This document shows positions 31,417 to 39,874 of a stretch of DNA of 64,000 nucleotides, piece by piece; positions within the stretch are counted from its first letter, which is position 1; each line of letters opens with the position of its first letter. Origin of the DNA: Pseudomonas khorasanensis (GTDB lineage: Bacteria > Pseudomonadota > Gammaproteobacteria > Pseudomonadales > Pseudomonadaceae). The position numbers and the translations under genes are program-made. The stretch spans positions 744,001 to 808,000 of the forward strand of contig NZ_JABWQP020000001.1 of NCBI RefSeq assembly GCF_014268505.2. The letters are read 5' to 3'. A model generated the notes under the pieces. It had not been told where the DNA came from. It ran no database searches and saw nothing but the letters and a program-made list of their open reading frames with translations.

Positions 31417-34400
31417 ATGCACCTGCTCAGGACCCAGCCCGGTGGTTTCGTCTCGGACGACAACATTGCCGACCTTGGACAAACGCCCGCCGAGCTGGTG
31501 ATCCTGTGCAGCGGCGATTCGAGTCTGGCGCTCCTCGCCGAAGCCGCGCAGCAATTGCCCGATGACTATCCGAGCCTGCGCCTGGCCAATCCGATGCAAG
31601 TGCAGAATCATGCGTCGGTCGATCTGTATGTCGATGAAGTGCTGCGCCACGCCAAGGTCATTCTGATCTCGCTGCACGGCGGCATTGCGTATTGGCGCTA
31701 CGGCGTCGAGCGGCTGGTCGAGTTGTCCGAGCGCGGCGTGCAACTGATTCTGGTGCCCGGCGACGACCGCCCCGATCCGGAGCTCAGCGACTTGAGCACG
31801 GTCAACGCCGAGGAGCGCGATCAGCTCTGGCAGTTCCTGCGTCAGGGCGGCAGGGGCAATGCGCTGAATTTTTTCCACTGCTTGGGGCAGCGATGGTTCG
31901 CCCGTGATTATGCGTGGGACGAGCCGCAAACCTTGCCGCGCACCGCGATCTACCATCCCCGTAAAAACAGCGCCGCGCTGAGTGACTGGCAAGCCGACTG
32001 GCAGCCTGGGCAACCGGTGGCGGCGCTGTTGTTTTATCGCTCGCATTTGCAGGCGGCCAACACCGCGTTCATCGATGTGTTCTGCGAACGCTTGCTGGCG
32101 GCGGGGCTTAATCCGCTGCCCATGGCGGTCGCCAGTTTGAAAGAGCCTGGCTGCCTTTCGGTGGTCGAGGACTGGCTGGACGAGGTCGAAGCGGGGGTGA
32201 TTCTCAACACCACCGGCTTTGCCCAGTCCAGTCCCGAGGCGCCGCATTTGCGGCCGTTTCGCCGAAACATTCCGGTGATCCAGGCGATCTGCGCACAGGA
32301 CAACGAACCCGGCTGGCGCGACAGCGAGCAGGGCCTCGGGCCTCGCGATCTGGCAATGCACATCGCGTTGCCGGAACTCGACGGACGTATCATCAGTCGC
32401 CCGATCAGCTTCAAGGATCTGGCCTGGCGCAGCGAGCGCAGTCAGTCCGATGTGGTCTGCTACCGCGCCCAGCCTGAGCGCATGGATTTTGTCGCCGAAC
32501 TGGCGCGACGCTGGGTCGCTCTGGCGCAAGTGCCGAACGGCGAGAAACGCATCGCGCTGATCCTCGCCAATTACCCGACCCGCGATGGTCGCATCGGCAA
32601 CGGCGTTGGTCTCGATACGCCGACGGCGGCACTGAACATCTTGCGTGCGATGCAGGTTGAGGGTTATCCGGTTGCTCGTGCGTTGCCCGATAGCGGCACC
32701 GAGTTGATTCAGCAGTTGCTTGGCAGTGTCAGCAACGACCTCGACAGCATTGACCTGCGCCCCTGCCAGCAAAGCCTCGCGATGGATGATTATCTGCTGA
32801 TGTTCAACGCGCTGCCGGAGGCGAATCGCGCGGCGGTGACTGAGCGTTGGGGGCTCCCGCAAAACGATCCAATGTGCCGCGACGGCCGTCTGATGATCGC
32901 CGGTTTGCGTTTCGACCAGACTTTCGTCGGCATTCAACCGGCACGCGGTTATCAGGTCGATCCGAGCGCGGTGTATCACGACCCGGATCTGGTTCCGCCG
33001 CACGGTTATCTGGCGTTCTATTTCTGGTTGCGCAATACCTATGGTGCGCACGGCGTGATCCACGTAGGCAAACACGGCAACCTTGAATGGCTGCCGGGCA
33101 AGGGCGTCGGGCTTTCAGAACACTGCTGGCCGGACGCGCTATTCGGGCCGCTGCCAAACATCTACCCGTTTATCGTCAATGATCCGGGGGAGGGCGCCCA
33201 GGCCAAGCGGCGCACGCAGGCGGTGATCATCGACCACCTGATGCCCCCGCTGACCCGCGCCGAAACCTACGGGCCGTTGCGCAATCTGGAGTTGCTGGCC
33301 GACGAATATTACGAGGCGCAACTGCTCGATCCGCGCCGCGCCCGAGAGTTGCAGCGGGACATTTTGCAACTGGTGCGTGATACCCGGATCGATCGCGAAC
33401 TGCAACTGGATGCTGCGCTGGACAGTGATGCCGATGCCGCCATCTGGCTACCGCGCCTGGACACCTATTTGTGTGACTTGAAGGAGTCGCAGATTCGCGA
33501 TGGGTTGCACAGTTTCGGCGAGTCACCGACCGGGCGTTTACGCATCGACACCTTGCTGGCGTTGCTGCGCATCCCGCGCGGTGACGGCAAAGGCGCGCAG
33601 TCGAGTCTGCTGCGAGCACTGGCCAAAGCGTTTGAATTGGGTTTTGATCCGCTGGATTGCGCCTTGGCCGATCCGTGGAGGGGCCCGCGTCCGACCGAGT
33701 TACAGGCCATCAGCGAAGAAGTCTGGCGCACCGCCGGCGATACCCGTGAGCGCCTCGAATTGTTTGCCGCAGACCTGATCTCCCAAACACTGAATGTCCC
33801 CTGTGGGAGCGAGCCTGCTCGCGAAAGCGGTGTGTCAGTAAAAGACCAGTTGTCTGACCCGACGCCTTCGCGAGCAAGCTCGCTCCCACAGTTACCGGGC
33901 TGGGCTGAAGTCAGTGCAATCATCGACAACCTGCGCGAAGTCGTGGCCCCACGCCTCGACGCCTGCGGTCCCGCTGAAATGCGCGGCCTGCTCGATGCGT
34001 TGAGCGGTCGTTTCGTTCCTGCCGGCCCCAGCGGCGCGCCAAGCCGTGGCCGCCTCGACGTGCTGCCCACGGGCCGTAACTTTTATTCGGTCGACGTGCG
34101 CAACTTGCCGACCACCACCGCATGGCGCATCGGGTTTCAGTCCGCCACGCTGATTCTTGAGCGGCATCTGCAGGATCATGGCGACCATTTGCGTCAGCTC
34201 GGGTTGTCCGTCTGGGGCACCGCGACGATGCGTACCGGTGGCGATGATATCGCCCAGGCCATGGCGCTGATGGGCGTTCGGCCGGTCTGGGCCACGGGCA
34301 GTCAGCGCGTGGATGATTTCGAGATTCTGCCGCTGAGCCTGCTCGATCGGCCGCGTGTCGATGTGACGCTGCGCGTCTCCGGATTTTTTCGGGATGCGTT

Positions 34401-35265
34401 TGCCAATCTGATTCGTCTTTTCGACGCCGCTGTGCAAGCGGTGGCCGCGCTGGACGAACCGGACGATTTGAACCCGTTGGCGGCCAGGGTGCGCGCCGAG
34501 CGCGAAGCGCTGCTGCAATCGGGCATCGACGAGGACACTGCGCGGCGTCAGGCCGGCTGGCGAATTTTCGGCGCCAAACCGGGGGCTTATGGCGCCGGAG
34601 TGCAGGGCGCAATTGACGGGCGCTTGTGGCAAACCCGTGAAGATCTTGCCGAGGTTTACCTGAACTGGGGCGCGTACGCTTACGGCGGCGCTGACGAAGG
34701 CACCGCCGCCCGCGAGCAATTCAGCCAGCGGTTGAGCCAGGTGCAAGCGGTGCTGCAAAACCAGGACAATCGCGAACACGACTTGCTCGATTCCAATGAC
34801 TATTACCAGTTTCAGGGCGGCATGCTCGCAGCGGTGGAAACTCTTCGCGGCGAAGCGGCAGCGAGTTACCACGGTGATCACAGCCAGCCGGATCTGCCAA
34901 AGATTCGCACGCTGAAAGAAGAACTGAACCGGGTGGTGCGCTCGCGGGCGGCGAATCCTAAGTGGATCGATGGCGTAAAACGTCACGGCTACAAAGGCGC
35001 GTTCGAACTCGCGGCAACCGTTGATAACCTGTTTGCCTTCGACGCGACCACGCAGTTGATCGATGATCATCAATACGCATTGCTGGCGGATGCGTATTTG
35101 CTGGATCCGGCCACTCGGGAGTTTGTTCGCGAACATAATCCGCACGCGCTGCGGGACATGACCGAACGGATGCTGGAGGCCCAGCAGCGTGGGATGTGGC
35201 AGGAACCGGGGGCGTATAAAGAGGCGCTGGAGAACTTGCTGCTGGATATCGAAGAAGATAACTAA
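31417..35265 (+). CDS. cobN: Cobaltochelatase large subunit CobN, with a REP pair inside the coding sequence
   Basis: Large, substrate-binding subunit (1282 residues) of the ATP-dependent chelatase that inserts cobalt into hydrogenobyrinate a,c-diamide. It has the CobN/BchH domain over nearly its full length, including the conserved stretches YGAHGVIHVGKHGNLEWLPG and EWLPGKGVGLSEHCWPDAL. Residues ~794-826 are encoded by an inverted REP pair that keeps the frame and inserts about 32 untypical residues (CGSEPARES ... PSRASSLPQ) between two regions that look normal. The ORF is otherwise intact. It sits 3 bp after cobW and about 60 bp before the chlI/chlD gene. Confidence 0.95.
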   Translation: MHLLRTQPGGFVSDDNIADLGQTPAELVILCSGDSSLALLAEAAQQLPDDYPSLRLANPMQVQNHASVDLYVDEVLRHAKVILISLHGGIAYWRYGVERLVELSERGVQLILVPGDDRPDPELSDLSTVNAEERDQLWQFLRQGGRGNALNFFHCLGQRWFARDYAWDEPQTLPRTAIYHPRKNSAALSDWQADWQPGQPVAALLFYRSHLQAANTAFIDVFCERLLAAGLNPLPMAVASLKEPGCLSVVEDWLDEVEAGVILNTTGFAQSSPEAPHLRPFRRNIPVIQAICAQDNEPGWRDSEQGLGPRDLAMHIALPELDGRIISRPISFKDLAWRSERSQSDVVCYRAQPERMDFVAELARRWVALAQVPNGEKRIALILANYPTRDGRIGNGVGLDTPTAALNILRAMQVEGYPVARALPDSGTELIQQLLGSVSNDLDSIDLRPCQQSLAMDDYLLMFNALPEANRAAVTERWGLPQNDPMCRDGRLMIAGLRFDQTFVGIQPARGYQVDPSAVYHDPDLVPPHGYLAFYFWLRNTYGAHGVIHVGKHGNLEWLPGKGVGLSEHCWPDALFGPLPNIYPFIVNDPGEGAQAKRRTQAVIIDHLMPPLTRAETYGPLRNLELLADEYYEAQLLDPRRARELQRDILQLVRDTRIDRELQLDAALDSDADAAIWLPRLDTYLCDLKESQIRDGLHSFGESPTGRLRIDTLLALLRIPRGDGKGAQSSLLRALAKAFELGFDPLDCALADPWRGPRPTELQAISEEVWRTAGDTRERLELFAADLISQTLNVPCGSEPARESGVSVKDQLSDPTPSRASSLPQLPGWAEVSAIIDNLREVVAPRLDACGPAEMRGLLDALSGRFVPAGPSGAPSRGRLDVLPTGRNFYSVDVRNLPTTTAWRIGFQSATLILERHLQDHGDHLRQLGLSVWGTATMRTGGDDIAQAMALMGVRPVWATGSQRVDDFEILPLSLLDRPRVDVTLRVSGFFRDAFANLIRLFDAAVQAVAALDEPDDLNPLAARVRAEREALLQSGIDEDTARRQAGWRIFGAKPGAYGAGVQGAIDGRLWQTREDLAEVYLNWGAYAYGGADEGTAAREQFSQRLSQVQAVLQNQDNREHDLLDSNDYYQFQGGMLAAVETLRGEAAASYHGDHSQPDLPKIRTLKEELNRVVRSRAANPKWIDGVKRHGYKGAFELAATVDNLFAFDATTQLIDDHQYALLADAYLLDPATREFVREHNPHALRDMTERMLEAQQRGMWQEPGAYKEALENLLLDIEEDN
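33797..33893. repeat. REP inverted pair (BIME) inside cobN
   Basis: Two REP cores in opposite orientation: CTGTGGGAGCGAGCCTGCTC from 33801 and TTCGCGAGCAAGCTCGCTCC to about 33885. They are separated by about 35 bp. The unit lies wholly in the cobN reading frame and contains no stop codon in that frame. Confidence 0.92.
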
Positions 35266-35326
35266 CGCGATCCCCTGCAGGCGAAGGCCTACAGTTGAAA
35301 AGCCGTTTATCGACCATGACTGAGTA

Positions 35327-36334
35327 ATGACAATGACCGACATCCCGCATTTCCCGCTCTCCGCCGTGGTCGGCGCCGATGACTTGAAGCTCGCCCTGTG
35401 CCTGACCGCCATCGACCCGAAAATCGGCGGCGTGCTCATCGAAGGTCCGCGGGGCATGGCCAAGTCCACACTGGCTCGGGGCCTGGCGGATCTGCTCGCC
35501 AGCGGCCAGTTCGTCACCTTGCCATTGGGTGCGACAGAAGAGCGTCTGGTTGGCACCCTCGATCTGGACGCCGCGCTGAGCGACGGTCGCGCGCAGTTTT
35601 CCCCCGGCGTGCTGGCCAAGGCTGATGGCGGCGTGCTCTACGTCGATGAAGTCAATCTGCTGCCCGATCACCTGGTGGATTTGCTGCTCGATGTGGCCGC
35701 CAGCGGCACCAACGTGATCGAGCGTGACGGCATTTCTCACCGGCACTCGGCGAAATTCGTGCTGATTGGCACCATGAACCCGGAAGAAGGCGAGTTGCGT
35801 CCACAATTGCTCGACCGTTTCGGCCTCAATGTTGCGCTCAGCGGCAACACCGCGCCGACTGAGCGCGGGCAGATCATTCGCCGGCGGCTGGATTTCGACA
35901 GCGATCCGCAAGCGTTCTGCGCGCAATGGGAAACCGAGCAACATGCCTTGCGTTTGCGCTGCGAAACCGCGCGCAAGTCATTGGCAGACATTGCGCTGGA
36001 CGATGCGGCATTGGCGCAAATCACCGAGCGTTGTTTCGCCGCCGGTGTCGACGGTTTGCGCGCTGATCTCGTCTGGTTGCGCGCCGCTCGTGCGCACGCT
36101 GCGTGGCGGGGGGCTGAAGCCATCGCTGAACAAGACATCGACGCCGTGGCCGAATTTGCCTTGCGCCATCGTCGCCGCGAACAGTCGCCTTCGAGCCATC
36201 AGCCGCCCGCGCAATCGCCGACGAATGCCGGCGCCCATTCGAGCGAAGGGCAAGGCCAGTGGGGCGACATGCCGGCACCGGCGCTCGCCACCGGGTCGCG
36301 TCGTGAAGTCCCGGGCTGGCCAAAAAAGCCTTAG
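35327..36334 (+). CDS. ChlI/BchI-type AAA+ ATPase, cobalt-chelatase small-subunit candidate (zero-frame product)
   Basis: AAA+ ATPase of 335 residues of the magnesium/cobalt-chelatase I type. Walker A is GPRGMAKSTLARG (~residues 41-53), and Walker B GVLYVDEVNLL lies near residue 103. The sensor region is LIGTMNPEEGELRPQLLDRFG, and a Pro/Ser-rich linker follows residue ~285. In zero frame it ends ...WPKKP at a TAG. The last codons form an A-AAA-AAG slippery site followed by a stem-loop, so a share of ribosomes probably shifts to -1 and makes a 557-residue fusion with the VWA domain below. It is the likely energy subunit working with CobN. Start may be 35327 or 35333. Confidence 0.9.
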   Translation: MTMTDIPHFPLSAVVGADDLKLALCLTAIDPKIGGVLIEGPRGMAKSTLARGLADLLASGQFVTLPLGATEERLVGTLDLDAALSDGRAQFSPGVLAKADGGVLYVDEVNLLPDHLVDLLLDVAASGTNVIERDGISHRHSAKFVLIGTMNPEEGELRPQLLDRFGLNVALSGNTAPTERGQIIRRRLDFDSDPQAFCAQWETEQHALRLRCETARKSLADIALDDAALAQITERCFAAGVDGLRADLVWLRAARAHAAWRGAEAIAEQDIDAVAEFALRHRRREQSPSSHQPPAQSPTNAGAHSSEGQGQWGDMPAPALATGSRREVPGWPKKP

Positions 36335-36368
36335 GCATTCGCCCCCCATCCGACGCGGGGGCGGATGC
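36322..36368 (+). promoter_or_regulatory. Candidate programmed -1 ribosomal frameshift signal
   Basis: The zero-frame codons are CCA AAA AAG CCT TAG. Positions 36322-36328 are the heptamer A AAA AAG, the same as in E. coli dnaX. A 6-nt spacer (36329-36334) ends at the zero-frame stop. It is followed at once by a 12-bp stem: 36335-36346 pairs with 36357-36368 (11 Watson-Crick pairs, one G-T) around a 10-nt loop. After a -1 shift the frame is open to 36999 with no stop. Confidence 0.85.
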
Positions 36369-36999
36369 CAGACCTCGCGCCGGGCAGTTGGACGATGGAC
36401 GCCAGGGCAGGCGCCACGCTGCCCGAAGCGGTGTGGTGAATTGGCCGGGCACACTGCTCAACGGTCGGCCGCACAGTCGTGAAGATCTGCTGTTCCAGTT
36501 GCGCACCTGTTCGCCCCATGAACTGTGGCTGGTGATCGTCGACGCCTCAGCCTCGACGCGGCGCCATCATGCGTTGCGGGACGCCAAGGGTCTGCTCGCG
36601 CAACTGTTCGATGATGCCTACCGTCAGCGCGCGCGCCTGGCATTGCTGACCGTGAGCGGCTCGGCGCCGAAATGGCAAGTGCAGGGTTTGAAAGCCTCCA
36701 GTGGTCTGCGAGCCTGGCTTGAGCAGCTGGGGGCGGGCGGTGGCACGCCGCTGCTGCCTGCACTAACGCAAGCGCAGCAATGGCTGGAGGCACGGCGCAA
36801 ACGCTTTCCGGCCGAGCAGCAGCGCTTGCTGCTGGTCACCGATGGGCGCTTGAAAGCATGGTCGGGATTGACGCTCGTCACATGTCCGGGTTTGTTGATT
36901 GATATCGAGCGCGGGCCGATTCGGCTGGGCAGGGCGAAGGATCTGGCGGGGGCGTTGGGCGCGGAATATCGGCATATCGACGAGCTGGGTTCGGTCTGA
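36328..36999 (+). CDS. ChlD-type VWA domain, cobalt-chelatase medium-subunit candidate, in the -1 frame of chlI
   Basis: Open in the -1 frame from the frameshift site onward; it contributes 223 residues to a predicted 557-residue ChlI-ChlD fusion. The VWA metal site is complete: DASAS (~36541-36555), the Thr in GGGTPLL, and the Asp in LLLVTDGRL. The stretch before it (LLNGRPHSREDLLFQLRTC) is typical of ChlD-like proteins. There is no ATG or convincing ribosome-binding site near the start of the domain; TTG 36388 or nearby GTG codons are the only independent options. That absence supports frameshift expression. The domain would bridge the ATPase ring and CobN. Confidence 0.85.
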   Translation, partial: ALGIRPPSDAGADARPRAGQLDDGRQGRRHAARSGVVNWPGTLLNGRPHSREDLLFQLRTCSPHELWLVIVDASASTRRHHALRDAKGLLAQLFDDAYRQRARLALLTVSGSAPKWQVQGLKASSGLRAWLEQLGAGGGTPLLPALTQAQQWLEARRKRFPAEQQRLLLVTDGRLKAWSGLTLVTCPGLLIDIERGPIRLGRAKDLAGALGAEYRHIDELGSV

Positions 37000-37022
37000 G
37001 ATTTCGGATTCTGACGGGCTGA

Positions 37023-37049
37023 TTTCGCGAGCAGGCTCGCTCCCACATT
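37023..37049. repeat. Single REP element
   Basis: TTTCGCGAGCAGGCTCGCTC followed by CCACA, downstream of the ChlD-type frame. It begins a 389-bp stretch (37000-37388) with no assured gene; the rest holds the terC leader and a possible short upstream frame. Confidence 0.85.
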
Positions 37050-37204
37050 TGGAATATATTGACCTCAGGTGCGAGGTTTATTGTCAAGAGCGCCGAGCAA
37101 CGCTGCCGTTTTCAAACCTGATACAGATTCTGAAACGATTTTCGGCTGTAGGAAAAGTCACTTGTGGCTGTACGCTCCAAGGCCATTTTCGATTCAGGAT
37201 CTAC

Positions 37205-37369
37205 ATGAACACCCTCACGGAGCCTCCCAGTCATACCTTCCCATTGCGCCATCGCGCAGTCTTGACGCTCTCGCAGCATCCGGTTTTCCGACACTTGTCT
37301 ATCGTTGCCAACGCGGCTCCAGAGCCTTCGCGTTGCACCTTGCCGTGTCCGGCATTGCGAATTCACTGA
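37205..37369 (+). other. Possible 54-codon leader ORF upstream of the TerC/CorC gene
   Basis: ATG 37205 follows AGGATCTAC and opens a frame of 54 codons that stops 19 bp before the TerC/CorC start. The peptide is rich in Pro, His, Arg and Ser, with no known domain. Position and spacing would allow a translated leader, but nothing in the composition proves that it is made. Confidence 0.2.
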
Positions 37370-37388
37370 GCAGAGGTCGAGACTTTTT

Positions 37389-38948
37389 ATGGAATGGTTA
37401 GCGGATCCCACAGCCTGGTTAGGCCTGTTGACTCTGATCGTGCTGGAACTGGTGCTGGGTATCGACAACCTGGTGTTCATCGCAATCCTGGCGGACAAAC
37501 TGCCGCCACACCAGCGCGATCGCGCGCGCATCATTGGCCTGTCGCTGGCTCTGATCATGCGTCTGGGCCTGCTGGCGAGTATTTCCTGGCTGGTCACGCT
37601 GACGCAGCCGTTGTTCGAGGTATTCGACAAGAGCTTCTCCGGGCGTGATCTGATCATGCTGTTCGGTGGTGTGTTTCTGTTGTTCAAGGCCACGATGGAA
37701 TTGCATGAGCGTCTCGAAGGCCATGTCGGCGAACGCTCGGCCAATACCGCTTATGCGCTGTTCTGGCCCATCGTGGCGCAGATTGTGGTGCTCGACGCGG
37801 TGTTCTCTCTCGACGCTGTGATTACCGCCGTCGGCATGGTCGATGAACTGGCGGTGATGATGATCGCCGTGATCATCTCCATCGGCCTGATGATCGTGGC
37901 CAGCAAACCGCTGACCCGTTTCGTCAACGCACACCCGACCGTGATCATGCTGTGTCTGGGCTTTTTAATGATGATCGGTTTTGCCCTCACGGCCGAAGGC
38001 CTGGGCTTCCATATCCCGAAAGGCTATCTGTACGCCGCCATCGGTTTCTCGATCCTCATTGAGGTGTTCAACCAGATCGCCCGGGCACGCCGCAAGCGCT
38101 CGATGCAGGGCTTGCGGCCGATGCGCGAGCGCACCGCCCATGCGGTGATGCGTTTGCTCGGCGGTCGCAAGCTGGCGGCTGAGGAGGTCGGCGAGGAAAT
38201 CTCCGATCTGCTCGACAACGGTGAAGCGCCGACAACCGAGCTGTTCGACCGGCGTGAGCGGGTGATGATCAGCGGCGTGCTGCAACTGGCAGAACGCCCG
38301 ATTCGCAACCTGATGACCGTGCGCGCCGATGTCGATTTGATCGACGTGGCTGATGATGCAGAAACCATTCGCACGAAATTGATGCATTCGTCCTACTCGC
38401 GCTTACCGTTGATTCGCAACGGCGCGGTGGACGAGCCGCTGGGCTTCGTGCACAAGAAAGAACTGCTCAAGGAATATCTGGCGGGCGCGGAACCGAGCCT
38501 TGAGCATCTGTCGCGCCAGACCATCAATTTGCTCGACAATTATTCGATCCTGAACGCCCTTGAGCAGATGCGCGCGGCATCGACGCACATCGCGTTCGTG
38601 GTCAACGAATTCGGTGACTTCGTCGGTGTGTTGACCATGACCGACATCCTCGAATCGATTGCGGGCGAGTTGCCCGACGCCAGTGAAATCGAAGGCCCGG
38701 ACGTGGTCGAAGAGCGCGGCGGGTTTCTGGTCAGCGGCGCACTGCCCTTGGCGCGCGTGCGCCAGCGCACCGGGTTCGACGCCGAGCCGACCGAGGACTA
38801 CCAGACCATGGCGGGCCTGGTGATGAGTTTGCTGGATCGGTTGCCGATGAAGGGAGATCGTCTGGAATATGCTGGCTGGCAGATGACCGTCAAAGCGGTC
38901 GAGGAGCGGCGGGTGACGCGGGTGCTACTGGAGCGCTCTGCCGCGTAA
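37389..38948 (+). CDS. TerC-family membrane protein with CBS pair and CorC/HlyC domain
   Basis: A 519-residue protein of the YoaE/TerC-CBS type. Residues 1-~215 hold about seven membrane segments with acidic residues inside the spans ([37 protein letters not shown]), typical of the TerC metal-ion exporter group. Residues ~300-420 are a CBS pair, and ~435-515 a CorC_HlyC domain ([19 protein letters not shown]). Manganese or other metal efflux is suggested by the family, not shown here. The ATG is about 12 bp after AGAGG. Its leader is unusually long, about 300 bp. Confidence 0.9.
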   Translation: MEWLADPTAWLGLLTLIVLELVLGIDNLVFIAILADKLPPHQRDRARIIGLSLALIMRLGLLASISWLVTLTQPLFEVFDKSFSGRDLIMLFGGVFLLFKATMELHERLEGHVGERSANTAYALFWPIVAQIVVLDAVFSLDAVITAVGMVDELAVMMIAVIISIGLMIVASKPLTRFVNAHPTVIMLCLGFLMMIGFALTAEGLGFHIPKGYLYAAIGFSILIEVFNQIARARRKRSMQGLRPMRERTAHAVMRLLGGRKLAAEEVGEEISDLLDNGEAPTTELFDRRERVMISGVLQLAERPIRNLMTVRADVDLIDVADDAETIRTKLMHSSYSRLPLIRNGAVDEPLGFVHKKELLKEYLAGAEPSLEHLSRQTINLLDNYSILNALEQMRAASTHIAFVVNEFGDFVGVLTMTDILESIAGELPDASEIEGPDVVEERGGFLVSGALPLARVRQRTGFDAEPTEDYQTMAGLVMSLLDRLPMKGDRLEYAGWQMTVKAVEERRVTRVLLERSAA

Positions 38949-38980
38949 AACTCGATTTCCCTGCAGGCTGTGCCGGCCTC

Positions 38981-39047
38981 TTCGCGAGCAGGCTCGCTCC
39001 CACATTGGAAACGCGTTGCAAATGTGGGAGCGAGCCTGCTCGCGAAT
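38981..39047. repeat. REP inverted pair (BIME)
   Basis: Two opposing REP cores (TTCGCGAGCAGGCTCGCTCC and complement) about 22 bp apart between the convergent TerC/CorC and thioredoxin-like genes. Confidence 0.9.
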
Positions 39048-39096
39048 GCGATCCGGCAGGCGCTACAGATCTCTTGCTGAGGTGCCGGCCAGGCGC

Positions 39097-39528
39097 TCAG
39101 AACATACGCTGCGGGCGTGCACGTGAGACGGTACGCATAGTACGGAGTGTCCGACGCAACCAAGCCAGATCATGCGTTCGTTTGCGCGCGGCAACGGGCG
39201 CTTTGGTCTTGCCGATATGCACCGCGAAATCCCGTGTAAGGGTTTCTTCAGTGCCAATTCCTTTGAGCTTTTTTATCAGCCTGCCGTTCTTGTAGAACAG
39301 AACCGTAGGCGTGCCGGTCACGTTCGGATGCCTGGGCGACTGGGTGGTGTCGAGCATGTAGACGTTGGCACGCAATCGATAACGCTCGGCAATCTGCCGA
39401 AACACCGGCCCCGCCCATTTGCAGGCGGGGCAATGCTCGTTGGCGAAATACAGAATGACCGGACGCCAGGTTTTCAAGGCTTTGCGGTAAGTAGGCGCCA
39501 GGTCGGCGTGGGCGGGTGAGAGGCGCAT
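39097..39528 (-). CDS. Thioredoxin-fold protein with CPAC active site
   Basis: A 143-residue cytoplasmic thioredoxin-like protein. The redox motif is CPAC (~residues 33-36, in FANEHCPACKWAGP), the cis-Pro is in VTGTPTVLFYKNG, and a basic C-terminal tail (RKRTHDLAWLRRTLRTMR) extends beyond the fold. No signal peptide is seen. The start ATG has AGGAG 8 bp upstream. The usual WCGPC is absent, so its redox potential and partner may differ from housekeeping thioredoxin. Confidence 0.85.
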   Translation of the reverse strand: MRLSPAHADLAPTYRKALKTWRPVILYFANEHCPACKWAGPVFRQIAERYRLRANVYMLDTTQSPRHPNVTGTPTVLFYKNGRLIKKLKGIGTEETLTRDFAVHIGKTKAPVAARKRTHDLAWLRRTLRTMRTVSRARPQRMF

Positions 39529-39792
39529 GGATGAGCTCCTTGGTCCGGTCTGCGTCCCAGGCACGATAAGCATCTGTCGCCCGGCTATCTACTGTCAGAG
39601 TTGACAGGTAGACGCGGCGTGAAAAGTGCGTTGCGTGCTCTCGCTGCACGCAAATGAGGCCCTGATACCCGTCAGGTGTAGCCAACAGTAGCGCTACTGC
39701 TGAGGGAGTTCGGGCGGAGCTCACCTTTCGATTCAAGTAACCGCTTGATTGATAAACCCTTTCAGATCCCGAAAGACGCCGCGTCATTCCTG

Positions 39793-39808
39793 TGGCACAC
39801 TTTCTGCT
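39793..39808 (+). promoter_or_regulatory. Candidate sigma-54 promoter of the amino-acid importer operon
   Basis: TGGCACACTTTCTGCT has the invariant GG and GC of the -24/-12 elements with the required 10-bp spacing. Transcription would start about 55 bp before the binding-protein ATG. Sigma-54 control is common for amino-acid uptake operons in Pseudomonas. The rest of the 346 bp from 39529 to 39874 shows no gene. Confidence 0.6.
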
Positions 39809-39833
39809 GTCTATTCCGTAGTAACAAACCGTG

Positions 39834-39849
39834 TTCCGGTATAGCGGAA
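39834..39849. promoter_or_regulatory. Candidate IclR-type operator
   Basis: Perfect inverted repeat TTCCG-N6-CGGAA between the sigma-54 promoter and the start of the importer operon. A further TTCCG half-site lies at 39814-39818. An IclR regulator is encoded in the same cluster (43449), and IclR sites are often of this size; the pairing is inference. Confidence 0.4.
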
Positions 39850-39874
39850 TAAACGTCATTCAGGAGTGCTCGCC

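Noticed and set aside
30142..33075. A 977-codon open frame on the minus strand opposite cobW and cobN
   Set aside because: It lies antisense to two well-supported genes and spans the end of the riboswitch leader; composition is untypical and no domain is seen.
33797..33893. cobN as a pseudogene disrupted by a repeat
   Set aside because: The insertion keeps the frame and the protein continues normally to its C-terminus, so the gene is probably functional.
36334..36334. The chlI/chlD junction as a sequencing error or a broken gene
   Set aside because: The stop is part of an ordered slippery site, spacer and stem arrangement; a random error would not produce these. Both protein parts are intact.
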